64,000 nucleotides of DNA, taken from assembly GCF_012911565.1 (NCBI RefSeq), contig NZ_JAAMPU010000108.1:372001-436000 (forward strand), written 5' to 3'. Under the pieces are notes generated by a model, which was given only the letters and a program-made list of their open reading frames with translations, did not search any database and was not told where the DNA came from. This DNA comes from Flavobacterium silvaticum (lineage in GTDB: Bacteria > Bacteroidota > Bacteroidia > Flavobacteriales > Flavobacteriaceae). Below, in pieces: positions 37,631 to 45,054 of the stretch. The position numbers and the translations under genes were made by a program. Every line of letters starts with the position of its first letter. The stretch's first letter is position 1.

Positions 37631-38548
37631 TTAATCCCTTATCAAAGGCAATGTGGAACATCTGAGCAAACCTTCCTGCTTGGAGATTTCGGCATATGGG
37701 ATTTCCTCGACTGTAAAACCGTTTTGTCGAAGCCAGTTGTTGAGGCGTGTGAAATTTCGTTCAGAAACGACAACATTTGGCGCAATCGAAAACACGTTGG
37801 AGTTCATATCGTACATTTCCTGTCGTGTGATATGGAACAGATTTTCGACTCCGAAAAGGTCGCGCAGGTATTCGTAATCTTCCACATCGCAAAAACCTTC
37901 TTTGTAAATGATAGCCTTGTCCTCGCCCACCGGCTGGAAACAACAATCGAGATGCAACGCATTATCGCGTGCTTCTTTGGTCGATTTGACAAGATCGAAA
38001 TCAACCACTTTTTTGTTTGGGAAATAATCGCGGATGAACTGGACGCCTTTGTCATTGGTACGCGCCGTTTTGATTTCGGGATAATCTGGCCGGCAGTAGG
38101 TTCCTATGAAAATATAGTCGTTCCACAAGATGACATCGCCACCTTCTATGTGGATGCTTTGATCTTCAATTTCAACGAATTTGGCAGCAGGAATCTGTTC
38201 GATGACTTTGTGAATGGCGGGAAATTCTTTTTCGCGATCGGGTAATATATTGGCCTTGAAAAAAACATCGTCTATAACAAAACCGATGTCGCGCGTAAAA
38301 ATCTGGTTTTCGTTTTCGACGATTTCCGGCCGATAGACTTGTACGCCATACTTTTCAAAAACGGCGTTGAAAGCCTCCATTTCCGGCACCATGTCTTTTT
38401 CAAGCGGATACGTTCCGGCAAAGATATGCTCGAGTGATTTTGGATCGTAAGCGTCTTGTGGTTTGGGCGTCGGGCCGTTACTGACAGCAGTTCCAAGGAC
38501 TACGGCACGCAGCCTGGCGGTTTCATTCTTTACATTCAAGGGCAACAT
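37631..38548 (-). CDS. Dimethylarginine dimethylaminohydrolase/arginine deiminase-like protein
   Basis: A 305-residue amidinotransferase-fold hydrolase. It has QIFTRDIGFVIDDV (substrate Asp), HIEGGDVILWND (acidic/His pair), DNALHLDCCFQPVG with the catalytic histidine region, and a C-terminal LLRCSTLPLIRD with the nucleophilic cysteine. Order and spacing match DDAH/arginine deiminase-type enzymes. It differs clearly from the ctlX neighbour. The 195-bp gap to ctlX contains A/T-rich DNA and a fragment reading gaagacacgaaggca at 37604-37618. It has its own promoter box. Confidence 0.82.
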   Translation of the reverse strand: MLPLNVKNETARLRAVVLGTAVSNGPTPKPQDAYDPKSLEHIFAGTYPLEKDMVPEMEAFNAVFEKYGVQVYRPEIVENENQIFTRDIGFVIDDVFFKANILPDREKEFPAIHKVIEQIPAAKFVEIEDQSIHIEGGDVILWNDYIFIGTYCRPDYPEIKTARTNDKGVQFIRDYFPNKKVVDFDLVKSTKEARDNALHLDCCFQPVGEDKAIIYKEGFCDVEDYEYLRDLFGVENLFHITRQEMYDMNSNVFSIAPNVVVSERNFTRLNNWLRQNGFTVEEIPYAEISKQEGLLRCSTLPLIRD

Positions 38549-38571
38549 AGAAAACGTTTTCGTTTCAGGGG

Positions 38572-38579
38572 CAAAGATA
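38572..38579 (-). promoter_or_regulatory. -7 box of the DDAH-like gene
   Basis: The minus strand reads TATCTTTG (TAnnTTTG), 24 bp upstream of the ATG. Between box and ATG lies the palindrome AAAACGTTTT. The box abuts the terminator of the upstream metalloprotease gene. Confidence 0.6.
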
Positions 38580-38581
38580 GG

Positions 38582-38607
38582 AAAAGCCTCCGGATGGGGA
38601 GGCTTTT
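38582..38607 (-). terminator. Intrinsic terminator of the surface-protein operon
   Basis: Ten-base stem AAAAGCCTCC/GGAGGCTTTT with a 6-base loop; on the minus strand it ends in a T run. It lies 26 bp past the stop codon at 38633. Confidence 0.85.
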
Positions 38608-38632
38608 TGTGTTAATTCAAATGGTTGTGGAA

Positions 38633-41596
38633 TTAATTTTTGATAAACTGTTCCGTTCGCAAAGTACCGCTGGAGCAAGTTACATACAGAATGTACATAC
38701 CTTGGGCAAAAGCATCGGTATCCAAAGTGTAGTCAGATTCTCCAGACATTTTCTTCTCGAATACGGTTCGTCCATCATATGTAGTGACGGTTATAAAAGA
38801 GGCTGTATCTGACAATAATTTAATTCCGAGTGACGATTTTGCCGGATTTGGGCTTATCATCATTTCAGAAGTTTGAGAATCGGCCTCATCAACCAACCGG
38901 GCATATCTGCAGGTCTCGCAACAATCATCAATATAGGCCTCAAACTGTATATCACTTTGGAATGATGTGGTAGGATTCATCAGAATATAATATCCCGCTT
39001 TCATGGTTATATCTTTTGATCCTGAAATGGAATAGCCATCATCTGCCAGTATCCATTCGTGTCGCTGGTATAAGTAACTTGTTAGCGATTCCGTGTAGTC
39101 TACAGTCAGTGTGTTTGTACAATTACATTGGCTGTCTTCCGACGACAATACGGTTATGGTATCGGTAAGTGTAATGGTACACCCGACATTGTTCACATAC
39201 TCATACGTGATTATATGTTCGCCTGGTGTTGCGAGAGCACCTTCAAGACTTGTCTCTTCGCCAGTCCCAGTTATTCCCGCTCCGGAAAATGTTCCAGTTG
39301 GTGCTGCGTTATCCAGGTACTGGATGAGGTAGTCCAATGTTGCATTTTCACAGAGGAAGGCGGGTAGGTCGAGCGATGAAGGGACAATTGGCCTTATTAT
39401 TACATTATCTATGTAGTAATAAGGCTTATTCGGAGTGCCGTTTCCGGAAATGCAGCCTGGTACCGATGGAGCAACAGATACGTCATAAAATGTTGGATTT
39501 TCTAATCCTCCAATGTACAAAAATTGGTGGCCTCCGCTCTGTGTGTGAAACGAAAAAGAAAGTGTTTCCCATCCATTTGAAGTATTATTGACGTTCGAAC
39601 TTACAAAAAATAGATTTTCCGGATTCGCATTTATGCTGCTTTGTATCGGAAAATTACCCCCAACAGGATTAATCGGATCAATTCCGAGATAAGCTTGCAT
39701 TTTAATCGCCGATACACTATTGGCTTCTGCAAGCGAAATGTCATACTCCAGTAAATAATCGGTATCTGCTAACAACGGGGAAATCAATATTGTGGAAATG
39801 GCCTCATTATTTTGTTGATCAGCTAATGCAATTCCAGCATATCCATTCCCCTCGCTTGCAAGCTCATAACCCGCATCATTACATGGAACACCATTCAATG
39901 TGCCGCTCCCTGCCGAAGAATTGAAAAGATCTGGGGTCGGTATAGCCGCATACCATCCGCATGCAACATTTCCGTTACCAGGACTACCTTCCAAACTACC
40001 ATTATCAACTAAATTACAAAGACCCGGGCGACATGTATAAGTTCTCTTGCAATAAGCATAGATGTACGTGATATTCCCTCTTTTTCCAGTGGCATTGTTT
40101 ATCGGCACATACCGCAATAAGTGAATACCCGGAGTAGAAGTAGTCATATTTATACTTGAATTTGTCAGACTTGAGGTTATGGAGAAATTGGTTGTATTAT
40201 CGTACACATCCTCCAGGCATTCAAATCCTTTTGGACCGGATGAAAAATCATTTCCGAGAATGTTTGAAATCACGATTGGATTTGCCGTCGTTCCAAGTCC
40301 CTGATATTGAAAAGTTCCCGAAATCAATCCGTCATTTACACCGGCTATCCTGTTCCCGCTGCACGTACCACCACTGTATGCATTAAAATTCAGATTGGCA
40401 TCATTTCCAAAAATATCCCTTACCGCATAACCCAAATCGCATAATGCTACCCGTTCTTCCGGTTTTGGATATCGCCTCATTTGTGCGGGTGCAACTACAT
40501 TGCTCATTAAAAAATAGTCATTGTTACCATAGGGTGGTCCATAACACATATCCTCAAAATGGCTCAGGCTGCTCCCGGATTCATAACAGGCCGGAGTGTA
40601 AACAGGTATGGTGTTGGTTCCGAAAAATTTGACAGCGCTGGAACATATGGTCTCATCTGTAGTATAGCCAACACTACAGCCCGGAGCAAGTATTGAGGTA
40701 GACAGCGCCGGATTAAACTGATACTGATACAAACTGCAACCGCCTGTGTTTGTCAATAAAGCATTCGTTCCGGAATTATTACGCAGGAAAAGATCGTATC
40801 GGGAAAAATACGGATAATCATTCAGGCGCGAGGTTCCATCGCCGTCAATTAAGCTTATCAATCCCAAAGCGTGCATCATTTCATGCAGGATAGCGGAATA
40901 AAGATCCTGGCTTCCTGTTGGCGGTGTCGACTGCAGATCTGTATGCCATGTAGTGGTATTGAAATCAACCGCTATCATGCCATGGTAGAATGCACCCGAA
41001 CCACTTGCAGATACGCCATTGGAAATGAGCGGAGAAGTAACATTAGTGTATGAATCGACTCCGGCCTGGATTGTTTTCCAGACTTCACCATCGACAATTC
41101 CGCTGGCCGGTTGCCCCTGATCACTTGGAACGGTGTAGAAACTTGTTCCCATTGCCAGAGTTCCTGCAGGCACAGTCAAATTAGAGATGTCCCGAACCCA
41201 GATATTGACACGATGGGTAACTGTCGGATTTTGTAGTGGCGTTATCAGAAATGCTGAAATATCAGACAGTACCTGACATAAAACCGCACTGCGATCTGTA
41301 AGTTCCATACCGCTGTTCTCTTCAAAATAGACGTCGAAAATTCCTGTATTGCATTGTTGGAATTGCGTGCGTTTTACAGCAAGTGGGGCAACAGTTTTAA
41401 CAGAATCAATTTTTATGTCATCCAACGAATATTCGTTACCGAGCCTGTCGTATACTTTGTCAAAAATCCCGTCAGGCGACCACGTGACAACCTGGGATTG
41501 ACAAATAAAAGGCAGAAAAATGGACAGGCATAACAGCCAAATCCTGTTCGGGTAAAAAGACTTTGCTTTTTTACCGACAACATTTAAAGGCCTCAT
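38633..41596 (-). CDS. Secreted metalloprotease with T9SS sorting domain
   Basis: A 987-residue protein with an N-terminal signal segment (about residues 18-34). A zinc-protease domain contains ILHEMMHALGLIS (H238, E239, H242), the HExxHxxG pattern of metzincin-like enzymes, preceded by GAFYHGMIAVDFNTTTW. A middle region of Ig-like or adhesive modules has NLVDNGSLEGSPGN (jelly-roll style) and PGEHIITYEYVNNVGCTITLTDT. The C-terminal T9SS domain begins MISPNPAKSSLGI and ends LRTEQFIKN. It is predicted to be exported by T9SS and to act at the cell surface or in the medium. It follows the coiled-coil protein gene by 2 bp, so the two form an operon. Confidence 0.82.
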   Translation of the reverse strand: MRPLNVVGKKAKSFYPNRIWLLCLSIFLPFICQSQVVTWSPDGIFDKVYDRLGNEYSLDDIKIDSVKTVAPLAVKRTQFQQCNTGIFDVYFEENSGMELTDRSAVLCQVLSDISAFLITPLQNPTVTHRVNIWVRDISNLTVPAGTLAMGTSFYTVPSDQGQPASGIVDGEVWKTIQAGVDSYTNVTSPLISNGVSASGSGAFYHGMIAVDFNTTTWHTDLQSTPPTGSQDLYSAILHEMMHALGLISLIDGDGTSRLNDYPYFSRYDLFLRNNSGTNALLTNTGGCSLYQYQFNPALSTSILAPGCSVGYTTDETICSSAVKFFGTNTIPVYTPACYESGSSLSHFEDMCYGPPYGNNDYFLMSNVVAPAQMRRYPKPEERVALCDLGYAVRDIFGNDANLNFNAYSGGTCSGNRIAGVNDGLISGTFQYQGLGTTANPIVISNILGNDFSSGPKGFECLEDVYDNTTNFSITSSLTNSSINMTTSTPGIHLLRYVPINNATGKRGNITYIYAYCKRTYTCRPGLCNLVDNGSLEGSPGNGNVACGWYAAIPTPDLFNSSAGSGTLNGVPCNDAGYELASEGNGYAGIALADQQNNEAISTILISPLLADTDYLLEYDISLAEANSVSAIKMQAYLGIDPINPVGGNFPIQSSINANPENLFFVSSNVNNTSNGWETLSFSFHTQSGGHQFLYIGGLENPTFYDVSVAPSVPGCISGNGTPNKPYYYIDNVIIRPIVPSSLDLPAFLCENATLDYLIQYLDNAAPTGTFSGAGITGTGEETSLEGALATPGEHIITYEYVNNVGCTITLTDTITVLSSEDSQCNCTNTLTVDYTESLTSYLYQRHEWILADDGYSISGSKDITMKAGYYILMNPTTSFQSDIQFEAYIDDCCETCRYARLVDEADSQTSEMMISPNPAKSSLGIKLLSDTASFITVTTYDGRTVFEKKMSGESDYTLDTDAFAQGMYILYVTCSSGTLRTEQFIKN

Positions 41597-41598
41597 AT

Positions 41599-43332
41599 TT
41601 ATTTCTTTTCAGATTGAGAAACTTTTAAAAGCTCAGCCAGTTTTTTCTCCAATTCATCTATCTGATGCTGTTGGGCTTGGATCATTTTGTTCTGTTCGAT
41701 TGTGTACAATACTAATTCCTCGATCTTACCCATTTGTTTAGCCTGCATTTCTCCTATGTCAAGACCATTTTTAACAAGGTCTTCGGCCGAATTTATTCCA
41801 GGAAGATGCTTTTCGCTTTTCACGAATTTCTCAAGATCTGTCAACGGCATCAGTTTATAATTCGTCTCAAAAACATGATCCATCCAGTTTCCGGTGCCTT
41901 CTATGGCTACCTTAACTTTTTCCGCCATAATTCCTTCTTCTACAAAAAGCTTGTAATTACCAGTATATGTAGCTCCGGCTACCGTTGTTTTGTCTCCGAT
42001 GTAAATTTTTCCTCCTGAAGTTGTATTGAACAAAAGATTTGCGTTCAAATTGACCAGACGTCCAGAATTTATATTTCCATCTGAATTATATATGCTCGTA
42101 TCGGTATCTGTAAATCCGGGCAGGCTCACCGTATTTCCACCTGAAATTGACAAAGTGGTTCCAGTAACCGAAAGTGAGGGAGTTGCCGCTATGGTATAAC
42201 CTGAAGAAGCGCTTCCTGATAAACTTATATTTGTTCCCGCAGCAATTGTAGTATAACCACTTGAAGCTGCCGGGAGATTTTGAAGTATGACATTTCCGGC
42301 ACTGTCAACAGTAAGGAATTTGCTTGCTGTTGACGTTGGTGAAAAGGTCGATTTTAAGTTTGAAAAAAGAAGCCCGGAAGTATTGGCTGTGGCACTTTTA
42401 ATTTCTAATCTATTTTGTGCCTTTGTATTGCCCAAACCTATGCCCACATTCCCATTATTAGCGACTGTTAATCTGGCAATATTTGATGAACCGTCAGCAA
42501 GGATTATCGAATTATTGGAGTTATTCCCAAAGTCTGTCCCGTCACCTGCGCTCGGCATATGATATCTACCAATAATAACGTTGTTAGAGCCTGTAGTGAT
42601 AGACTTACCGGCTTGATATCCGACAAGGACATTTTGAGCACCTGTCGTGAGACTTGTACCTGTTTCATTACCTAAAAAGACATTATTAGTAACTGATGTA
42701 CTGTTGAAATTTATTGCCGAAGCATTACCGATGACAATGTTAGCGGAACCCACTGAAGCCGTTCCATTGTTTCCTGCCCACATAGCACCGGCTCCAATAG
42801 CTATATTATTGTCGCCTACCCCATTCTGAAAAGCTGCAATACCTATTGCGATGTTACCACTAGCTGTCCGGGCAAAAGTATCTCCTCCTAAAGCTCTGTA
42901 GCCCATGGCTATATTATTGTTTCCTGTAGCCATCCTTAATGTTTCTAGACCGAATGCTGAATTAAGTTGACCTGAAGTCAGGTTTGACATTGCAGAATTA
43001 CCAAATGCACTGTTACCCCCTGTTCCTGTATTGGTGCTAACCGAGGCCAGTGACGATGTTCCGAATGCAGAATTCCCACTACTTAATTGATTATTCATTA
43101 AACTTTGATACCCGAATGCACAGTTGGCTTGTGCCGCGGGAGTTGTGGTCGGGCTGACACCGTCTATTCCTTTCATGGCCTGATAGCCAAAAACGGAATT
43201 AAAATTTTCATACAGCCCCGGCGTTGGATAAGATCCCGTAGCAGGTGTAATACCAAAAATCGCATTCCCTCCTTGGGCATTCACACCAATTGTAAAGACA
43301 AACAATAATAAACAACTGAATAAATTTTTCAT
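41599..43332 (-). CDS. Surface protein with YadA-head-like repeats and C-terminal coiled coil
   Basis: A 577-residue protein with signal peptide MKNLFSCLLLFVFTIGVNAQ. Residues about 45-265 contain a dozen or so short repeats of the form N-S-A-F-G or N-I-A-I-G (NSAFGTSSLAS, NNIAMGYRALGG, NIAIGIAAF), like the beta-roll head of YadA-type trimeric adhesins. Then come beta-rich linker repeats, an ETNYKLMPLTDLEKFVKSEKHLPGI segment also seen in tail-fibre-like bacteroidete proteins, and a C-terminal coiled coil (QMGKIEEL to KLAELLKV). No T9SS domain or YadA anchor barrel is seen. Probably a trimeric fibre; first gene of an operon with the T9SS protease. Confidence 0.72.
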   Translation of the reverse strand: MKNLFSCLLLFVFTIGVNAQGGNAIFGITPATGSYPTPGLYENFNSVFGYQAMKGIDGVSPTTTPAAQANCAFGYQSLMNNQLSSGNSAFGTSSLASVSTNTGTGGNSAFGNSAMSNLTSGQLNSAFGLETLRMATGNNNIAMGYRALGGDTFARTASGNIAIGIAAFQNGVGDNNIAIGAGAMWAGNNGTASVGSANIVIGNASAINFNSTSVTNNVFLGNETGTSLTTGAQNVLVGYQAGKSITTGSNNVIIGRYHMPSAGDGTDFGNNSNNSIILADGSSNIARLTVANNGNVGIGLGNTKAQNRLEIKSATANTSGLLFSNLKSTFSPTSTASKFLTVDSAGNVILQNLPAASSGYTTIAAGTNISLSGSASSGYTIAATPSLSVTGTTLSISGGNTVSLPGFTDTDTSIYNSDGNINSGRLVNLNANLLFNTTSGGKIYIGDKTTVAGATYTGNYKLFVEEGIMAEKVKVAIEGTGNWMDHVFETNYKLMPLTDLEKFVKSEKHLPGINSAEDLVKNGLDIGEMQAKQMGKIEELVLYTIEQNKMIQAQQHQIDELEKKLAELLKVSQSEKK

Positions 43333-43357
43333 AAATGTTTCTTTTAAAGGTTCTTAC

Positions 43358-43365
43358 CAAAATTA
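43358..43365 (-). promoter_or_regulatory. -7 box of the surface-protein operon
   Basis: The minus strand reads TAATTTTG (TAnnTTTG), 26 bp upstream of the ATG at 43332, in an A/T-rich gap. Confidence 0.55.
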
Positions 43366-43484
43366 TCAGTAGTCATCTATAAAAAATGTTTATAAAAATT
43401 AATTCTTAAAGTTATCTTAAAAAAATATTTTCATATCTTATAAAATACTGAAAAATAAAACATTACAGTTTTATAACAATAAAG

Positions 43485-43508
43485 AAAGCCTCTTTAAAAA
43501 GAGGCTTT
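43485..43508 (-). terminator. gltA terminator
   Basis: Stem AAAGCCTCTTT/AAAGAGGCTTT, perfectly complementary over 11 bp, lying 22 bp after the citrate synthase stop codon on the minus strand and ending in a CTTT-rich run. Confidence 0.8.
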
Positions 43509-43530
43509 AAAAACTATTGGATTGGTTTTT

Positions 43531-44814
43531 TTATCGTTTATCAGCAGGAACGAAATCCCGCAATGGACTTCCCACGTAAACCTGTCTCGGGCGACCGATT
43601 GGTTCCTTGTTGGCGCGCATCTCGACCCATTGTGCAATCCAACCCGGAAGGCGTCCAATCGCAAACAATACGGTAAACATATCAGTCGGGATTCCAAGTG
43701 CGCGGTAAATGATTCCGGAATAGAAATCAACGTTCGGGTAAAGTGAGCGTGCTTTGAAGTATTCGTCTTCGAGAGCCGCTTTTTCAAGTTTCATTGCGAT
43801 GTCGAGAAGCGGATCTTCCACGCCAAGTGAACTCAGAACTTCATCAGCAGCAACCTTGATGATCTTGGCGCGTGGATCGAAGTTCTTGTAAACGCGGTGA
43901 CCGAAGCCCATCAATCTAAACGGATCTTCTTTGTCTTTTGCTTTGAGGATGAATTTTTCAACGTCTCCACCAGCTTTGTGGATTTCCTCAAGCATTTCCA
44001 ATACGGCCTGGTTGGCACCTCCGTGAAGCGGCCCCCAAAGTGCGGAAACACCTGCAGAAATCGAAGCGAATAATCCGGCGTGTGATGAACCTACCATACG
44101 GACTGTGGAAGTAGAACAATTCTGTTCGTGATCGGCATGCAAAATAAACAATTTATCCAGCGCAGCCACCACTTTCGGGTTTGTACTATACGGACCTGTA
44201 GGAAGAGAGAACATCAGTTTCATGAAGTTGTCCACGTATCCTATGGTGTTGTCATAATAATTGAGCGGATAGCCCATTGCTTTTCTATATGTCCACGTTG
44301 CAATGACAAGGAATTTACCCATGGTCTTGCAGATGCCTTCATACAGTTCTTTTTCATTTTCAACATTTACAGACTTCGGATTGAAAGCTGTCAATGCACT
44401 TGTCAGGGCTGAAAGAACGCCCATCGGATGAGCCGTTTTAGGAAAACCATCAATGATGTTTTTCATTTCCTCATTGACCAGCGTGTATTTGCGGATGTTG
44501 GTCTCAAAACGCTCCAGCTCTTGTGAAGTGGGCAATTCGCCGAAAATCAGCAAATAGGAAACTTCAAGGAAACTCGCTTTTTCAGCAAGATCTTCAATCG
44601 CGTAACCTCTGTAGCGAAGAATTCCTTCTTCTCCGTCAAGGAATGTAATGGCACTTTTGCACGCACCTGAATTTTTATAACCGGGATCCAGTGTTATGGC
44701 TCCCGTAACGTCGCGTAACTTGGCAATATCGATGGCAGTTTCATTTTCTGAACCCGTAAAAACCGGAAATTCATATTTCTTGCCGTCAATCTCCAATGAT
44801 GCAGTTTTTGACAT
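43531..44814 (-). CDS. gltA: Citrate synthase
   Basis: A 427-residue type II citrate synthase that condenses acetyl-CoA and oxaloacetate in the TCA cycle. It has FILHADHEQNCSTSTVR (active-site His region), WGPLHGGANQAVLEML, MGFGHRVYKNFDPRAKI and LFAIGRLPGWIAQW near the C-terminus. The ATG at 44814 (MSKTASLEIDGKKYEFPV) is the family start; the longer frame from 44865 runs through the promoter. Length is normal and all catalytic motifs are present. The leader contains an inverted repeat overlapping the -7 box, so transcription may be controlled there. Confidence 0.96.
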   Translation of the reverse strand: MSKTASLEIDGKKYEFPVFTGSENETAIDIAKLRDVTGAITLDPGYKNSGACKSAITFLDGEEGILRYRGYAIEDLAEKASFLEVSYLLIFGELPTSQELERFETNIRKYTLVNEEMKNIIDGFPKTAHPMGVLSALTSALTAFNPKSVNVENEKELYEGICKTMGKFLVIATWTYRKAMGYPLNYYDNTIGYVDNFMKLMFSLPTGPYSTNPKVVAALDKLFILHADHEQNCSTSTVRMVGSSHAGLFASISAGVSALWGPLHGGANQAVLEMLEEIHKAGGDVEKFILKAKDKEDPFRLMGFGHRVYKNFDPRAKIIKVAADEVLSSLGVEDPLLDIAMKLEKAALEDEYFKARSLYPNVDFYSGIIYRALGIPTDMFTVLFAIGRLPGWIAQWVEMRANKEPIGRPRQVYVGSPLRDFVPADKR

Positions 44815-44820
44815 AATGTG

Positions 44821-44849
44821 TTTGGGAATTAAATAATTTCCCAAATGTA
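44821..44849 (-). promoter_or_regulatory. gltA promoter box and overlapping inverted repeat
   Basis: The minus strand has TACATTTG (44842-44849), matching TAnnTTTG. An inverted repeat, TTTGGGAA (44821-44828) with TTCCCAAA (44838-44845), overlaps the box by 4 bp and covers the leader up to 6 bp before the start codon. It could be an operator or a leader hairpin. Confidence 0.55.
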
Positions 44850-44925
44850 TTGAATTCAGGGTCAATTAAAAAATGGAAACTGCAACGTTTTCGTTAATTA
44901 TTGCTAAAATAATGTACATAAAAAA

Positions 44926-44955
44926 CAAAGCCCGTGCGATGAACCACGGGCTTTG
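44926..44955 (-). terminator. Terminator of the LRR-T9SS gene cluster
   Basis: Perfect 11-bp stem CAAAGCCCGTG/CACGGGCTTTG with an 8-base loop, followed on the minus strand by six T. It is about 100 bp after the stop codon at 45055; the stretch between holds no gene. Confidence 0.85.
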
Positions 44956-45054
44956 AACTCAATTTAACTTAACTAGACGTAGCGATACATTCTGTTTGAA
45001 GGCAAGCGCATTTGGTAGTGAAACACCCTATTTTATGTTTACCCTACCCAACGT

